Assembly (NCBI GenBank): GCA_016215155.1
Contig: JACRLQ010000051.1
Coordinates: forward strand, 1 to 49,318
DNA length: 49,318 nucleotides
Direction: 5' to 3'
Source: Nitrospirota bacterium
Lineage (GTDB): Bacteria > Nitrospirota > Thermodesulfovibrionia > Thermodesulfovibrionales > UBA6898
How positions within the stretch are numbered: position 1 is the stretch's first letter; each line of letters begins with the position of its first letter. The notes under the pieces are model-generated. The model searched no databases, had not been told where the DNA came from, and was given only the letters and a program-made list of their open reading frames with translations. Shown piece after piece: positions 1-7,138 of the stretch. Both the position numbers and the translations under genes were made by a program.

Positions 1-69
1 TGCACTCACCGTCGGATGCTTCGTTGCATGCGCCTTGTATTAATGTTTTCATTTCACTGCCTGTCCGTC

Positions 70-98
70 TTGACAAAACAAGGTGCCTGACTTAAAAA
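70..98 (+). promoter_or_regulatory. Candidate sigma-70 promoter for the DUF104/HicBA cluster
   Basis: TTGACA at 70-75 is a perfect -35 box. It is followed after 17 bases by TAAAAA at 93-98, which matches four of six -10 positions. A GAGGAGG ribosome binding site follows at 116-122, ahead of the ATG at 133. Assignment is by eye only. Confidence 0.5.
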
Positions 99-132
99 TA
101 GATACAAGACGTATAGAGGAGGTATTACCGGA

Positions 133-357
133 ATGCCCAAAGTTATAGATGCTATTTTTGAAAATGGTGTTTTCAGGCCGCTGGAAAAGGTCCATGTTCC
201 TGAGCATAAAAAACTCAAAATAATTATTGAAAACGAAGCGGAAGCCCCTGTCAAAAAGAAAAGCTCCCTTGCCGGGATCATTGACATTGCCAAGGATTGC
301 GTCGATACCGATCTTTCCGTGCATCATGATAAATTCCTGTACAGCGAGCATAGTTGA
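133..357 (+). CDS. DUF104-family putative antitoxin, orphan
   Basis: This 74-residue protein begins with the pattern typical of DUF104 (AF2212/PG0164-like) antitoxins: a short beta-rich N-terminus in which 'IFENGVFRPLEKV' is the recognisable core, then a charged tail. Such proteins normally sit directly before a PIN-domain (VapC-like) RNase toxin and neutralise it. Here no PIN gene follows; the next gene is hicB 60 bases downstream. The start is supported by a GAGGAGG ribosome binding site ten bases upstream. I infer a leftover or solitary antitoxin. The family call is good; the function without its partner is unknown. Confidence 0.75.
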   Translation: MPKVIDAIFENGVFRPLEKVHVPEHKKLKIIIENEAEAPVKKKSSLAGIIDIAKDCVDTDLSVHHDKFLYSEHS

Positions 358-417
358 AGGTTTTTAAGGGAAAAGCACTTCTTTACACGACCGTTCTGTA
401 CATGATAGATTAGAAAC

Positions 418-615
418 ATGAAATACACTGTTGTTATAAATAAAAGTGAATACGGATATGACGCCCATTGTCCGGCGCTCCCCGGTTGCCACAGCCAAGG
501 GGACACCTTTGATGAGGCTATGGAGAACATCAAGGACGCCATCAGCACATACCTCCATATGATAGAAGAGGAAACAAAGGATTCCACTGTATATCAGGTA
601 GAGGTTTCCGTATAA
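418..615 (+). CDS. hicB: HicB-family antitoxin
   Basis: The 65-residue protein has the short HicB fold: 'YGYDAHCPALPGCHSQGDT' followed by 'FDEAMENIKDAI', the partial RNase H-like core shared by HicB antitoxins. It has no room for a C-terminal DNA-binding domain, so any autoregulation would need the HicA complex or another factor. It lies two bases ahead of the hicA-like gene, in the hicB-first order seen in many genomes. It would bind and block the HicA mRNA interferase in the cytoplasm. Confidence 0.88.
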   Translation: MKYTVVINKSEYGYDAHCPALPGCHSQGDTFDEAMENIKDAISTYLHMIEEETKDSTVYQVEVSV

Positions 616-616
616 G

Positions 617-826
617 GTGCTTTTCACCGATGTCTCTTCCGAGCGGGCGGTAAGGGCATTCAGTAAAGCCGGCTTCATAATAGTCACTCGCGGTAAGCAT
701 ATCGGCATGTCCGACGGCACTCACCGCATAACAATTCCTGGTCATAATAGACTGAACCCCTATACCCTGAAAACTATAATAAAGGACGCCGGTCTTACCG
801 ATGAGCAATTCAGGGAGCTCCTTTAA
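617..826 (+). CDS. hicA: HicA-family mRNA interferase toxin
   Basis: The 69-residue protein matches HicA, a small double-stranded RNA-binding-domain-like toxin that cleaves mRNA. The diagnostic 'RGKHIGMSDG' segment holds the catalytic histidine, and the 'ITIPGHNRLNPYTLKTI' segment follows as expected. The start is GTG at 617, two bases after the hicB stop, which points to translational coupling. The gene appears intact, so the pair is probably functional. It heads a small cluster of toxin-antitoxin genes and remnants at the window edge. Confidence 0.88.
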   Translation: MLFTDVSSERAVRAFSKAGFIIVTRGKHIGMSDGTHRITIPGHNRLNPYTLKTIIKDAGLTDEQFRELL

Positions 827-886
827 CTGTCCGATTGTTAGTCCCGCAAGTGACGAGCCGCAATTTTGTTTGTTGTTGCGGTGTGA

Positions 887-970
887 ATCCCCTCCTTGGC
901 AAGGAGGGGTAGGGGAGGTTTTGGAAGTAAGACCAATACCCCACCGTGCCTCCCCTTGCAAATGGGAGGA
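887..970. repeat. Palindromic G/C-rich intergenic repeat
   Basis: CCCCTCCTT at 889-897 and AAGGAGGGG at 901-909 form a 9-bp perfect inverted repeat with a GGC loop, followed by AGGGGAGG. A weaker CCTCCCC/GGGAGG pair follows near 950-970. This resembles a widespread class of short bacterial palindromic elements. The 827-1186 stretch also holds a RelE remnant and otherwise no gene that I can support. Confidence 0.6.
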
Positions 971-1000
971 CTTGAAAACAGGAAACGCCCTACGCCTTGA

Positions 1001-1135
1001 ATCAGGAAGATAGAAGACCTTCGAGCAATTTGGAAGGCACGGCTTACCGGCGAATATCGCATGACCTTTCAGATCAACGGCGACACCTACCTTCTCAGAA
1101 GGGTTGGGTCCCGAGATATTCTCAAAAAACCTTGA
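1001..1135 (+). pseudogene. RelE/ParE-superfamily toxin C-terminal remnant
   Basis: The frame ending in TGA at 1133-1135 reads 'WKARLTGEYRMTFQINGD' and then 'YLLRRVGSRDILKKP'. This is the pattern of RelE-superfamily toxins near the C-terminus: an arginine-rich strand, a YR motif, a GD turn and a final strand. The same frame has a stop at 998-1000 directly upstream, so the N-terminal half is missing, and a palindromic repeat lies just before it. There is no start codon with a ribosome binding site. I read it as a dead toxin fragment, possibly truncated when the repeat arrived. Confidence 0.5.
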
Positions 1136-1186
1136 CGTTTTAGTAATCATTGTTTACCTGCATCTCATTGACTTCTCTTTCATAGC

Positions 1187-2608
1187 TCAGTGTGCGTTAT
1201 CAAAGGCTTCATCCCCGCGAAAAAGGACGGCTAAAAAGTAGCCAGTTCCAACTATAGATGCCTTAAAATTCCTAGCTGGATTCCATGATCTATTATCCCT
1301 AAAGATGTCATCCCCGAGATGAATATCAGCTTTCCACTTATCAGATTTAGTTCTGCCATTTTCATATCCATGGTCATGGTTAAAACAACCATGCCTCATA
1401 TCGATACCCCAAATTTGATCTGGAAAATCCCCGCCGTGTTCTGAGCCGCACCAGTCGCCGACTCTCCAGTCATCATTATGTTTCGTTTTATTCTCTTCTA
1501 TATATGTGTGCTGCCCATGTATGTATTCATCCCATGCCTTACCTTGATCACTAAATGCCATATTAGAGGCTTTTCCCCGTACCGTCCCAAAACCCGCCAA
1601 CTGGTATCCAGAACCACCCGCCATCGAGCTTTTGGGTTTGCTCGCTGCCTTGTGCGCTACCAACGCCTTCTTATACTCCCTATCCGACATCTTGCCGACT
1701 TTATATTTGTCTTTATCAGGATTCAATCCAAGCGATCTTGCTCGTTGTTCTCTTTTTGAAAGATGTTTTTTCTTTTTCTTCTTATAGCCATCATAATCCA
1801 CATAACTCAAGGGATTGTTGCCTACATACGAATATCGGTTTAAGTCCTGTGGATCACTATAATCGGGCTCCGCTATGTCGGCCTGAGTGAAGTGTCTGAA
1901 TTCGGGGCTGTTGTAACGGGCATCGAAATAATAGAGGCTTGTCTTGTCCATCTCTTTGCCGGTATAGGCATATTTCTCACTGCCGCTGTTTCCGGCCCTT
2001 AAATCGCCGAAGGGCAGATAATCCGTCCTTGCAACAACAGTTCCGGCAGAGTCCGTCACTGCATTGATGCCGTCTAAGTGGTCAAGGTGATAGTAGAAAA
2101 TATTCCCCGCCGGGTCCTTTTTTGCTACCCTCTCGCCGCCGTCACCAAAATAATAACTCGTGTTGCCTGCATTCGCCCCGCCGACCTGCTTTTCGAAATG
2201 CTTTCCGACATAGTAAGTGATGACACCGTTTTCAATCTTTTTGACCCGCTGGCCTGAGGCGTCGTAAAAATACTCAGAGATAACAGGCCCGGCTATTGTA
2301 TCCCCCTGCCTCACCCTGACAAGTTGATTGGCATCGTTGTATTCGTAATATCTTCCGTCACCGGTTACAAGGCTACCGTTGGCGTCGTAGATGTTGATGA
2401 TGGACGTGTCGGCATTGGCAAAGGGCGCAACTGTCGTCAGCATCAGAAGCAGAATAATAAATGAGGCCTTTGCAAAAGTCTGAATAAACTCTGCATTGCC
2501 GTCATTCCCGCGAAGGCGGGAATCCATTAGGTTTTGTTTCTCATACAAAGTGGATTCCCGATTAAGACCTCGGGAATGACAGAAAAACATCTGAACACAC
2601 TTTTTCAA
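1187..2608 (-). CDS. Secreted Rhs-core protein with C-terminal phospholipase A2-like domain
   Basis: The 473-residue product has a hydrophobic signal segment at about 41-66, then YD-repeat and Rhs-associated core sequence at about 70-274, ending in 'NPLSYVDYDGY', which marks the boundary to the variable tip in polymorphic toxins. A basic linker follows. The tip at about 385-440 contains 'WCGSE', then 'GCFNHDHGYENG' and a later 'ADIHLGDDIF', which matches the Cys-x2-His-Asp-x2-Tyr catalytic motif and second Asp of prokaryotic phospholipase A2. The start is probably the TTG at 2608, just after AGGGGAGA. No recognisable immunity gene follows. The N-terminus is interrupted by a 111-base in-frame repeat insertion. 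The Rhs part is certain; the PLA2 call is motif-based. Confidence 0.8.
   Translation of the reverse strand: MKKCVQMFFCHSRGLNRESTLYEKQNLMDSRLRGNDGNAEFIQTFAKASFIILLLMLTTVAPFANADTSIINIYDANGSLVTGDGRYYEYNDANQLVRVRQGDTIAGPVISEYFYDASGQRVKKIENGVITYYVGKHFEKQVGGANAGNTSYYFGDGGERVAKKDPAGNIFYYHLDHLDGINAVTDSAGTVVARTDYLPFGDLRAGNSGSEKYAYTGKEMDKTSLYYFDARYNSPEFRHFTQADIAEPDYSDPQDLNRYSYVGNNPLSYVDYDGYKKKKKKHLSKREQRARSLGLNPDKDKYKVGKMSDREYKKALVAHKAASKPKSSMAGGSGYQLAGFGTVRGKASNMAFSDQGKAWDEYIHGQHTYIEENKTKHNDDWRVGDWCGSEHGGDFPDQIWGIDMRHGCFNHDHGYENGRTKSDKWKADIHLGDDIFRDNRSWNPARNFKASIVGTGYFLAVLFRGDEAFDNAH
2479..2595. repeat. Palindromic repeat inserted in a coding region with 6-bp flanking duplication
   Basis: GTCATTCCCG at 2501-2510 pairs with CGGGAATGAC at 2571-2580, with further inner complementarity, forming a long hairpin of the common GTCATTCCCG family. 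TCTGAA flanks it at 2479-2484 and 2590-2595. The two copies are exactly 111 bases apart, a multiple of three. A related degenerate copy is at 45693-45762. Confidence 0.8.
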
Positions 2609-2616
2609 CGTCTCCC

Positions 2617-3447
2617 CTAAAGTTTCATGATATAGGCCAGCGCGTAATAAGGTGGCAGATTGTTGTGAGGAAGTCCCCCTCCGCTCGGATCTATTGTATG
2701 GGTGTGAGCGCCAGCCGCGTTGGTTGTCTGATTTCCTTTGCCAGAGATGGTTGTCGCTGCATGCGCATAAGGGCCAGATGATGATGTATCGTAGACAGGA
2801 AAACTATGCGTATGGTCGCCGACACTGCTTATTGGATGACTATGACTCGGCATTTCATTTACAGTCAAAGTATGTGTCGCTTCCCCTCCCGTCGCACCAA
2901 CCGCATACCCACCCCCAGCTCCCACAATAAACTTGTCCATCAAATTAGGAGTCCCATTATTGCCATCACACAGAGCCCAGCCAGCCGGTATCTGATTCAC
3001 CGCACCGCTCCACATCATAATTCCTCCTGTGGGAACACCATTCCCCGCAGTAAACGCATATCCCACGCTTGTTATCTGCTGGCGTGGCTGCATTTCGGAA
3101 TCCGTGCCGACCTTGATGCCAAGATACGCAACCGGATGATCTGCGAAGAAGCTCGCAGGAATAGGGTTTTTAAATCCGAGCATCACATTGAAAATACCCC
3201 CGACTACGGTGATCGGGCTTGTTGACGAGTCCCAGTTCTCCGACCAAAGCGAAGCGCCCCCCGAGGGCACGTCATAAAGCTTGAACGAGATATTATAGTT
3301 GCCGTTTGGCACAGTGGCGCCTGCAGCAGTTGTCAATGACCCTTGATAATTGATCATTTGCGGTACGCCGCCATGGGAAACAGTCCCCGAGATGAAAATT
3401 ACAGCCGCGACGAGCATGAAGATATTGAGAAGCCTGGTTCTATTCAT
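2617..3447 (-). CDS. Exported tail-collar domain protein
   Basis: The 276-residue protein has a signal peptide (about residues 1-26), a beta-rich middle starting 'MINYQGSLTTAAG' with 'FKLYDVPSGGASLW', and a C-terminal phage tail-collar-like domain from about residue 139. That domain shows 'GGIMMWSGA', 'IPAGWALCDG' and 'TPNLMDKFIVGAG', and then histidine-rich segments. It ends eight bases before the Rhs gene and is probably co-transcribed with it. A GGGAGG ribosome binding site precedes the ATG. Proteins of this build are common as secreted proteins in environmental bacteria outside phages; the role here is unknown. No other phage gene is nearby, so I do not call a prophage. Confidence 0.75.
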   Translation of the reverse strand: MNRTRLLNIFMLVAAVIFISGTVSHGGVPQMINYQGSLTTAAGATVPNGNYNISFKLYDVPSGGASLWSENWDSSTSPITVVGGIFNVMLGFKNPIPASFFADHPVAYLGIKVGTDSEMQPRQQITSVGYAFTAGNGVPTGGIMMWSGAVNQIPAGWALCDGNNGTPNLMDKFIVGAGGGYAVGATGGEATHTLTVNEMPSHSHPISSVGDHTHSFPVYDTSSSGPYAHAATTISGKGNQTTNAAGAHTHTIDPSGGGLPHNNLPPYYALAYIMKL

Positions 3448-3680
3448 ATATTCCTCCCTGGTAATAAATATCGATATGGCAATAGAGCCTATGGAACCAG
3501 CTCCCTATCATGTTCAGTATGGTGAATCGATCCGCCAAATTGTTTTAAAGTCACGTCTCTTCCCCGTCCTCAAGCAACCTTATATTTAAATGCCATTAAA
3601 AGCTCTTTTTGAGGATGTAAAGATAGTATTCTCTTTTGATCGCTGTTGTCAAATAGACATTTCAGAAAAAGATTTTTTTC

Positions 3681-3708
3681 TTGACATCGTTTGCACGATG
3701 GGTATTAA
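3681..3708 (+). promoter_or_regulatory. Candidate sigma-70 promoter
   Basis: TTGACA at 3681-3686 is followed after 16 bases by TATTAA at 3703-3708. It lies 85 bases upstream of the ATG at 3794 and points toward it. The rest of the 3448-3793 gap is AT-rich and holds no gene that I can support. Confidence 0.5.
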
Positions 3709-3793
3709 ATATCTCCGTGACGCCTTGGGGTGGAGTTCTGGGGCACTACAGCTTGGATCAATTGTATAAAACTAAATTCTTGTGGAGGCGTTC

Positions 3794-3994
3794 ATGACGT
3801 GGGGAAAAAACTTCTTTAAATTTTCAATTCTGATTCTTGCAGTTATTCTTGGCAATACCATGTTATTCTCGCCAGTGGAGGCCGGTTTGTTTGGGCTGGG
3901 CGGCGGTTCTCGTCCTGAAAGAAATGTTGCTTCCTTTGAGAAAGAAGGCCGGTATTGGGGAGAACGTCTGAAGGGCAAAAAACCGATGGATTAA
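3794..3994 (+). CDS. Exported protein, N-terminal part before an in-frame stop
   Basis: This reading frame gives a clear signal peptide ('FFKFSILILAVILGNTMLF' then a cleavage region ending 'VEA') and a short mature part, 'GLFGLGGGSRPERNVASF', ending with TAA at 3992-3994. A GGAGG ribosome binding site at 3784-3788 selects the ATG at 3794. The same frame stays open after the stop up to 4705 and continues as sensible protein, so this is best read as the first third of a larger gene broken by one nonsense change. The family is not recognised. Confidence 0.6.
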   Translation: MTWGKNFFKFSILILAVILGNTMLFSPVEAGLFGLGGGSRPERNVASFEKEGRYWGERLKGKKPMD

Positions 3995-4093
3995 CTTAAT
4001 CAGGAATTTGTTACAGCTCTCAGAGATCCTGAAAATATCGGATATTTTACGGCACATTCAGACCTGAAAGATGCTTTTAAGAAAGGTTTTAGA

Positions 4094-4705
4094 ATGGGGT
4101 TTGAAGACAGAATCGCAGACCTTGTTCTTGGGCCTCATCTTACAGCCACCGCCGGGCTGATAGGAAATGACATTCCGGTGCGTTTTGTCGGAGTGATTAA
4201 AACATTCGAAGATAGATGCGCTCTGACGCTTCATGATGCTCTTGAAATCTTTATAGTTCTGATATCTGAAGGAACGCAGTCGGACGGCGGTACGATGCTT
4301 TTTATTGATTACAGTAAGGGAAAATCTCTTGGCGCTCTCGATATCCCCAGAACAGAAGCTCTGCAGACAGAAATTTACCACCAGACATTTAAAGTCATGG
4401 GCGATGAGTTGGGCAGGCGTTATAGCAATAATCTAATAAAAAGGGATGAACTTATCGATTTGCTCCGCAGAAGCAAGACCGCACTGGAAGAGGTCCCCGG
4501 CAACAATTTAGGCATAATATACGGGGCGTTCATTGATAGCTATGGAGTTGACGCCGACAATGTTTTTCTGGATCTTGTGAAAGCGGCCGGCTATAAACAA
4601 ATTCCGACGGTCTATGTGATGACACCACCCAAAGAGGTAAGAAATGGTGATGGAGCGCCGAAGGAACCAATTACGCCGCCAAAAACATCAAAGAAAAAAA
4701 GATAA
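4094..4705 (+). CDS. Hypothetical protein, C-terminal part of the interrupted gene
   Basis: The 203-residue frame is in phase with the upstream segment ending at 3994. The sequence between the stop and the first ATG (3995-4093) also reads as protein ('LNQEFVTALRDPENIGYF'), so the true domain begins before 4094. The body is soluble-looking, mixed alpha/beta, with a basic lysine-rich tail. If the TAA were AAA, one protein of about 303 residues with a signal peptide would result. I do not recognise the family and cannot assign a function. No ribosome binding site is evident at 4094. Confidence 0.55.
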   Translation: MGFEDRIADLVLGPHLTATAGLIGNDIPVRFVGVIKTFEDRCALTLHDALEIFIVLISEGTQSDGGTMLFIDYSKGKSLGALDIPRTEALQTEIYHQTFKVMGDELGRRYSNNLIKRDELIDLLRRSKTALEEVPGNNLGIIYGAFIDSYGVDADNVFLDLVKAAGYKQIPTVYVMTPPKEVRNGDGAPKEPITPPKTSKKKR

Positions 4706-4724
4706 AACTGGCAATAATAATACC

Positions 4725-4990
4725 GGATAACACGTCAGTTCCTGTTGGGTCACGACGACTGATTTTTCTTCGGGGATTTTGTCTTTTGCAAGGTCTGTAG
4801 TCTTATATGCCCTTCGCCTTCCGATGAAGGAAGGCTCGTCCGCGCCTGCCCCGATATACTCGCCCCTGTCCCAGTAATTGAGGTTATGGATACACTCACG
4901 GCCGGGAAGGGCAAAATTTGAAATTTCATAGGTCTGTATACCTTCGACCCCGGGTAATCCAGCGCAGCATAATACATTTCTATTATTAAC
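4725..4990 (-). pseudogene. hemW: hemW (oxygen-independent coproporphyrinogen oxidase-like) fragment
   Basis: The minus strand reads 'EMYYAALDY' in one frame and then, after a frame change, 'GIQTYEISNFALPGREC', 'IHNLNYWDRGEYIGAGA' and 'PSFIGRRRAYKTTDLA'. The YEISNFA...HNLNYW...Y-G-GA pattern is the signature of the C-terminal half of HemW-type radical SAM proteins. The N-terminal CxxxCxxC half is absent, and the frame is broken, so this is a dead remnant of a heme-chaperone gene. An intact copy may exist elsewhere in the genome. The 4706-5062 gap holds nothing else that I can support. Confidence 0.7.
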
Positions 4991-5062
4991 TCCTCCTTAG
5001 GATCGTAAGCTCTCCCGCCTCGATTGAACCCATAAGCGGCGCCCTTCTGCTATTATTAGTAT

Positions 5063-6127
5063 ATGCCGAAGGTTATATTGGGTATGAGCGGAGGTGTCGA
5101 CTCGAGCGTCTCGGCTTACCTGCTCCAGCAGCAGGGCTTTGAGGTCGAGGGGGTCAGCTTCATGCTTGGCGAGGCGAGGGGGAGGGAGGACCACAGAGGA
5201 TGCTGCTCCCTCCAATCTGCGCGGAGCGCCGCTCAGACCGCCTCGACACTCGGGATGGCCCATTTTTCGGTGGATGCGAGGCTGGAATTCATCGAAAAAG
5301 TGATCGAACCTTTTTCAGAGTCATACGCGAAGGGCATGACGCCTAACCCCTGCATCTTATGCAATAAATATATCAAATTCCCGTTTCTTCTGGATGAGGC
5401 GAGAAAAAGGGGCGCCGGGTATATTGCGACCGGCCATTACGCAAGGCTCCAGAGGGATGAAACAGGCAGCGGAGAGGTATTCCTTAAAAAAGCTGCTGAC
5501 CTGAAAAAAGACCAGTCTTACGTACTCTATGTTTTAAGGGAAGAAGAGATCAGGTCTCTGGTGCTTCCGCTCGGGGAATATGAAAAGCCACGGGTCAGGG
5601 AGATAGCCCGGTCTCTGGGCCTTGACGCCGCGGACCGTCCCGAGAGCCAGGAGATATGCTTTGTCGAGGACGACGATTACTGCGGATTTTTGGAGAGGAC
5701 CGAGCCCTCCTTATGCAGGCCCGGGCCGATCAAGGACCTGAGCGGAAAAGAACTCGGCAGTCATAAAGGCATTCACCGCTATACGGTAGGCCAGAGGAAG
5801 GGATTGGGCATAGCGTCGCCATCTCCATATTATGTGGCCAAAATTGACCCTGTGACCCGCACGGTTTATGTCGGCTCCCAGGACGACGCCAAATGCCGGG
5901 AGGTGGTCGTGAGTGATCTGAACTGGCTCATACCCCCCAAAGCAGATACGTTCAGGGCCGGCGTAAAGGTGCGCTCAATGATGAAGGACGTTCCCGCAAC
6001 CCTGACGATCATAGCGGATGCAGTCAGGGTCTTGTTTGATGAGCCCCAATGGGCGCCGGCTCCGGGCCAGAGCGCGGTATTCTATGATGGCGGTATCGTC
6101 CTGGGAGGAGGCATCATCCAGCCGTAA
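5063..6127 (+). CDS. mnmA: tRNA-specific 2-thiouridylase MnmA
   Basis: The 354-residue enzyme adds sulfur to U34 of tRNA-Lys, -Glu and -Gln. The N-terminal PP-loop 'SGGVDSS' (residues 9-15) binds ATP. 'NPCILCNKYIKF' carries Cys97 and Cys100, and 'ESQEICF' carries Cys199. 'HRYTVGQRKGLGI' is the family signature in the C-terminal part. The first of the two catalytic-loop positions is Cys rather than the Asp of E. coli, giving a C-x2-C plus Cys set. Length is normal. No ribosome binding site precedes the ATG; a TATTAT box at 5051-5056 ends six bases before it, which would fit a leaderless mRNA. Confidence 0.95.
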   Translation: MPKVILGMSGGVDSSVSAYLLQQQGFEVEGVSFMLGEARGREDHRGCCSLQSARSAAQTASTLGMAHFSVDARLEFIEKVIEPFSESYAKGMTPNPCILCNKYIKFPFLLDEARKRGAGYIATGHYARLQRDETGSGEVFLKKAADLKKDQSYVLYVLREEEIRSLVLPLGEYEKPRVREIARSLGLDAADRPESQEICFVEDDDYCGFLERTEPSLCRPGPIKDLSGKELGSHKGIHRYTVGQRKGLGIASPSPYYVAKIDPVTRTVYVGSQDDAKCREVVVSDLNWLIPPKADTFRAGVKVRSMMKDVPATLTIIADAVRVLFDEPQWAPAPGQSAVFYDGGIVLGGGIIQP

Positions 6128-6147
6128 TTCTATAAAAAACATTTGGC

Positions 6148-6180
6148 CGCGGATAAACACGGATAATCACGGATAAAACA
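6148..6180. repeat. Short tandem GCGGATAA/ACGGATAA repeat
   Basis: Three near-identical units (GCGGATAAAC, ACGGATAATC, ACGGATAAAA) lie between the convergent mnmA and lipid kinase genes. Similar short repeats are common between bacterial genes; I see no promoter or terminator in it. Confidence 0.45.
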
Positions 6181-6253
6181 GGAAGTTACGCCTTAACTCA
6201 TTGAAAAATAGGCATCAATCCGCGCAAATCAGCGGCTGACAGCGGTTTTTAGG

Positions 6254-7138
6254 TCAATAGATCAGTCTCAGGGCATCTTTTTCTACGGATATGTCAATTG
6301 GGGACATGCCGAAATAGTCACCGTCAACCTGGACGGCGGCCTCGCCTTTTACGACGACCCTGTCCGTCTTTGTGTATATTACATCTCCGGAGTTCAGGTG
6401 ACTTCCCAAAACCGCGGAGATAATATACCTCAGCAGGTCCAGTCTGCCGCTCCGGGTCAGGACGCATGCGTACAGGACCGGGTCTTCGATCCGTGCGTCA
6501 GGAGTCACCATGAAATCTCCCCCGTAGCGTGAGACCTTGCCGATAACGGCTTGATACCCCACGATATCGCGTCCGTCGATGTTAAGCACAATCCCAGGCG
6601 GCGAATAGCGCAACAGGGTCTTTATACCGCTTATCAGATATGCCCCCGGCCCCGTGTGCTTTTTTAATCTGAGGTCCACGTCGCGCACGGTCTGGCCGTC
6701 AAACCCTATGCCCGCCATAAGACAGAAATAGCGTATTTTCTGATTGACGCCGTTTCCGCACGTTATCTTGCCGAGGGACACAGTCCTCGGAGGTTTTGTC
6801 GAGATCGTCACCAGAATACCCTCAAGGCTCCTGTCCGAATATATTTCCCTGGCCAGGACATTTGTGGTCCCAAGCGGCACGATCGCCATGGGTATGCAGG
6901 ATGAGGCCAGCGCGTTGGCAACTTCATTGATGGTCCCATCGCCGCCGCCGGCTATTATCATATGCGGTCCTTCAGCGGCGGCCCGACGCGCGAACGCCTC
7001 CGCGTCTCCTGCCTTCCGGGTAGTCATGAGCTTTGTCTCAAACCCCTTACGCCCGAAGAACTCCGACACGACACGGACCTTTTTTTCAGAGGCCTCTCTG
7101 GATGCGGGATTATAGACGATGATGATCGATGATTTCAT
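6254..7138 (-). CDS. Diacylglycerol/lipid kinase family protein (YegS/DagK type)
   Basis: The 294-residue protein has the DAGK catalytic signature 'GGGDGTINEVANAL' at about residues 63-76, preceded by 'IIVYNPASREASEK', and the 'PLGTTNVLAREI' segment that follows in this family. The C-terminal half is the all-beta lipid-kinase domain. It would phosphorylate a membrane lipid or diacylglycerol with ATP at the inner membrane face. Its start overlaps the bioW end by 29 bases, so it is the last gene of a minus-strand operon. The exact lipid substrate cannot be read from sequence. Confidence 0.88.
   Translation of the reverse strand: MKSSIIIVYNPASREASEKKVRVVSEFFGRKGFETKLMTTRKAGDAEAFARRAAAEGPHMIIAGGGDGTINEVANALASSCIPMAIVPLGTTNVLAREIYSDRSLEGILVTISTKPPRTVSLGKITCGNGVNQKIRYFCLMAGIGFDGQTVRDVDLRLKKHTGPGAYLISGIKTLLRYSPPGIVLNIDGRDIVGYQAVIGKVSRYGGDFMVTPDARIEDPVLYACVLTRSGRLDLLRYIISAVLGSHLNSGDVIYTKTDRVVVKGEAAVQVDGDYFGMSPIDISVEKDALRLIY

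Noticed and set aside
542-1150. Minus-strand frame of about 202 codons across hicA and the repeat
   Set aside because: It is antisense to the intact hicA gene and runs through the palindromic repeat; no domain is visible. It is also not a credible immunity gene for the Rhs toxin.
2617-3447. Possible prophage from the tail-collar domain
   Set aside because: No capsid, terminase, integrase or other phage gene is nearby, and the protein has a signal peptide, so it is a stand-alone exported protein.
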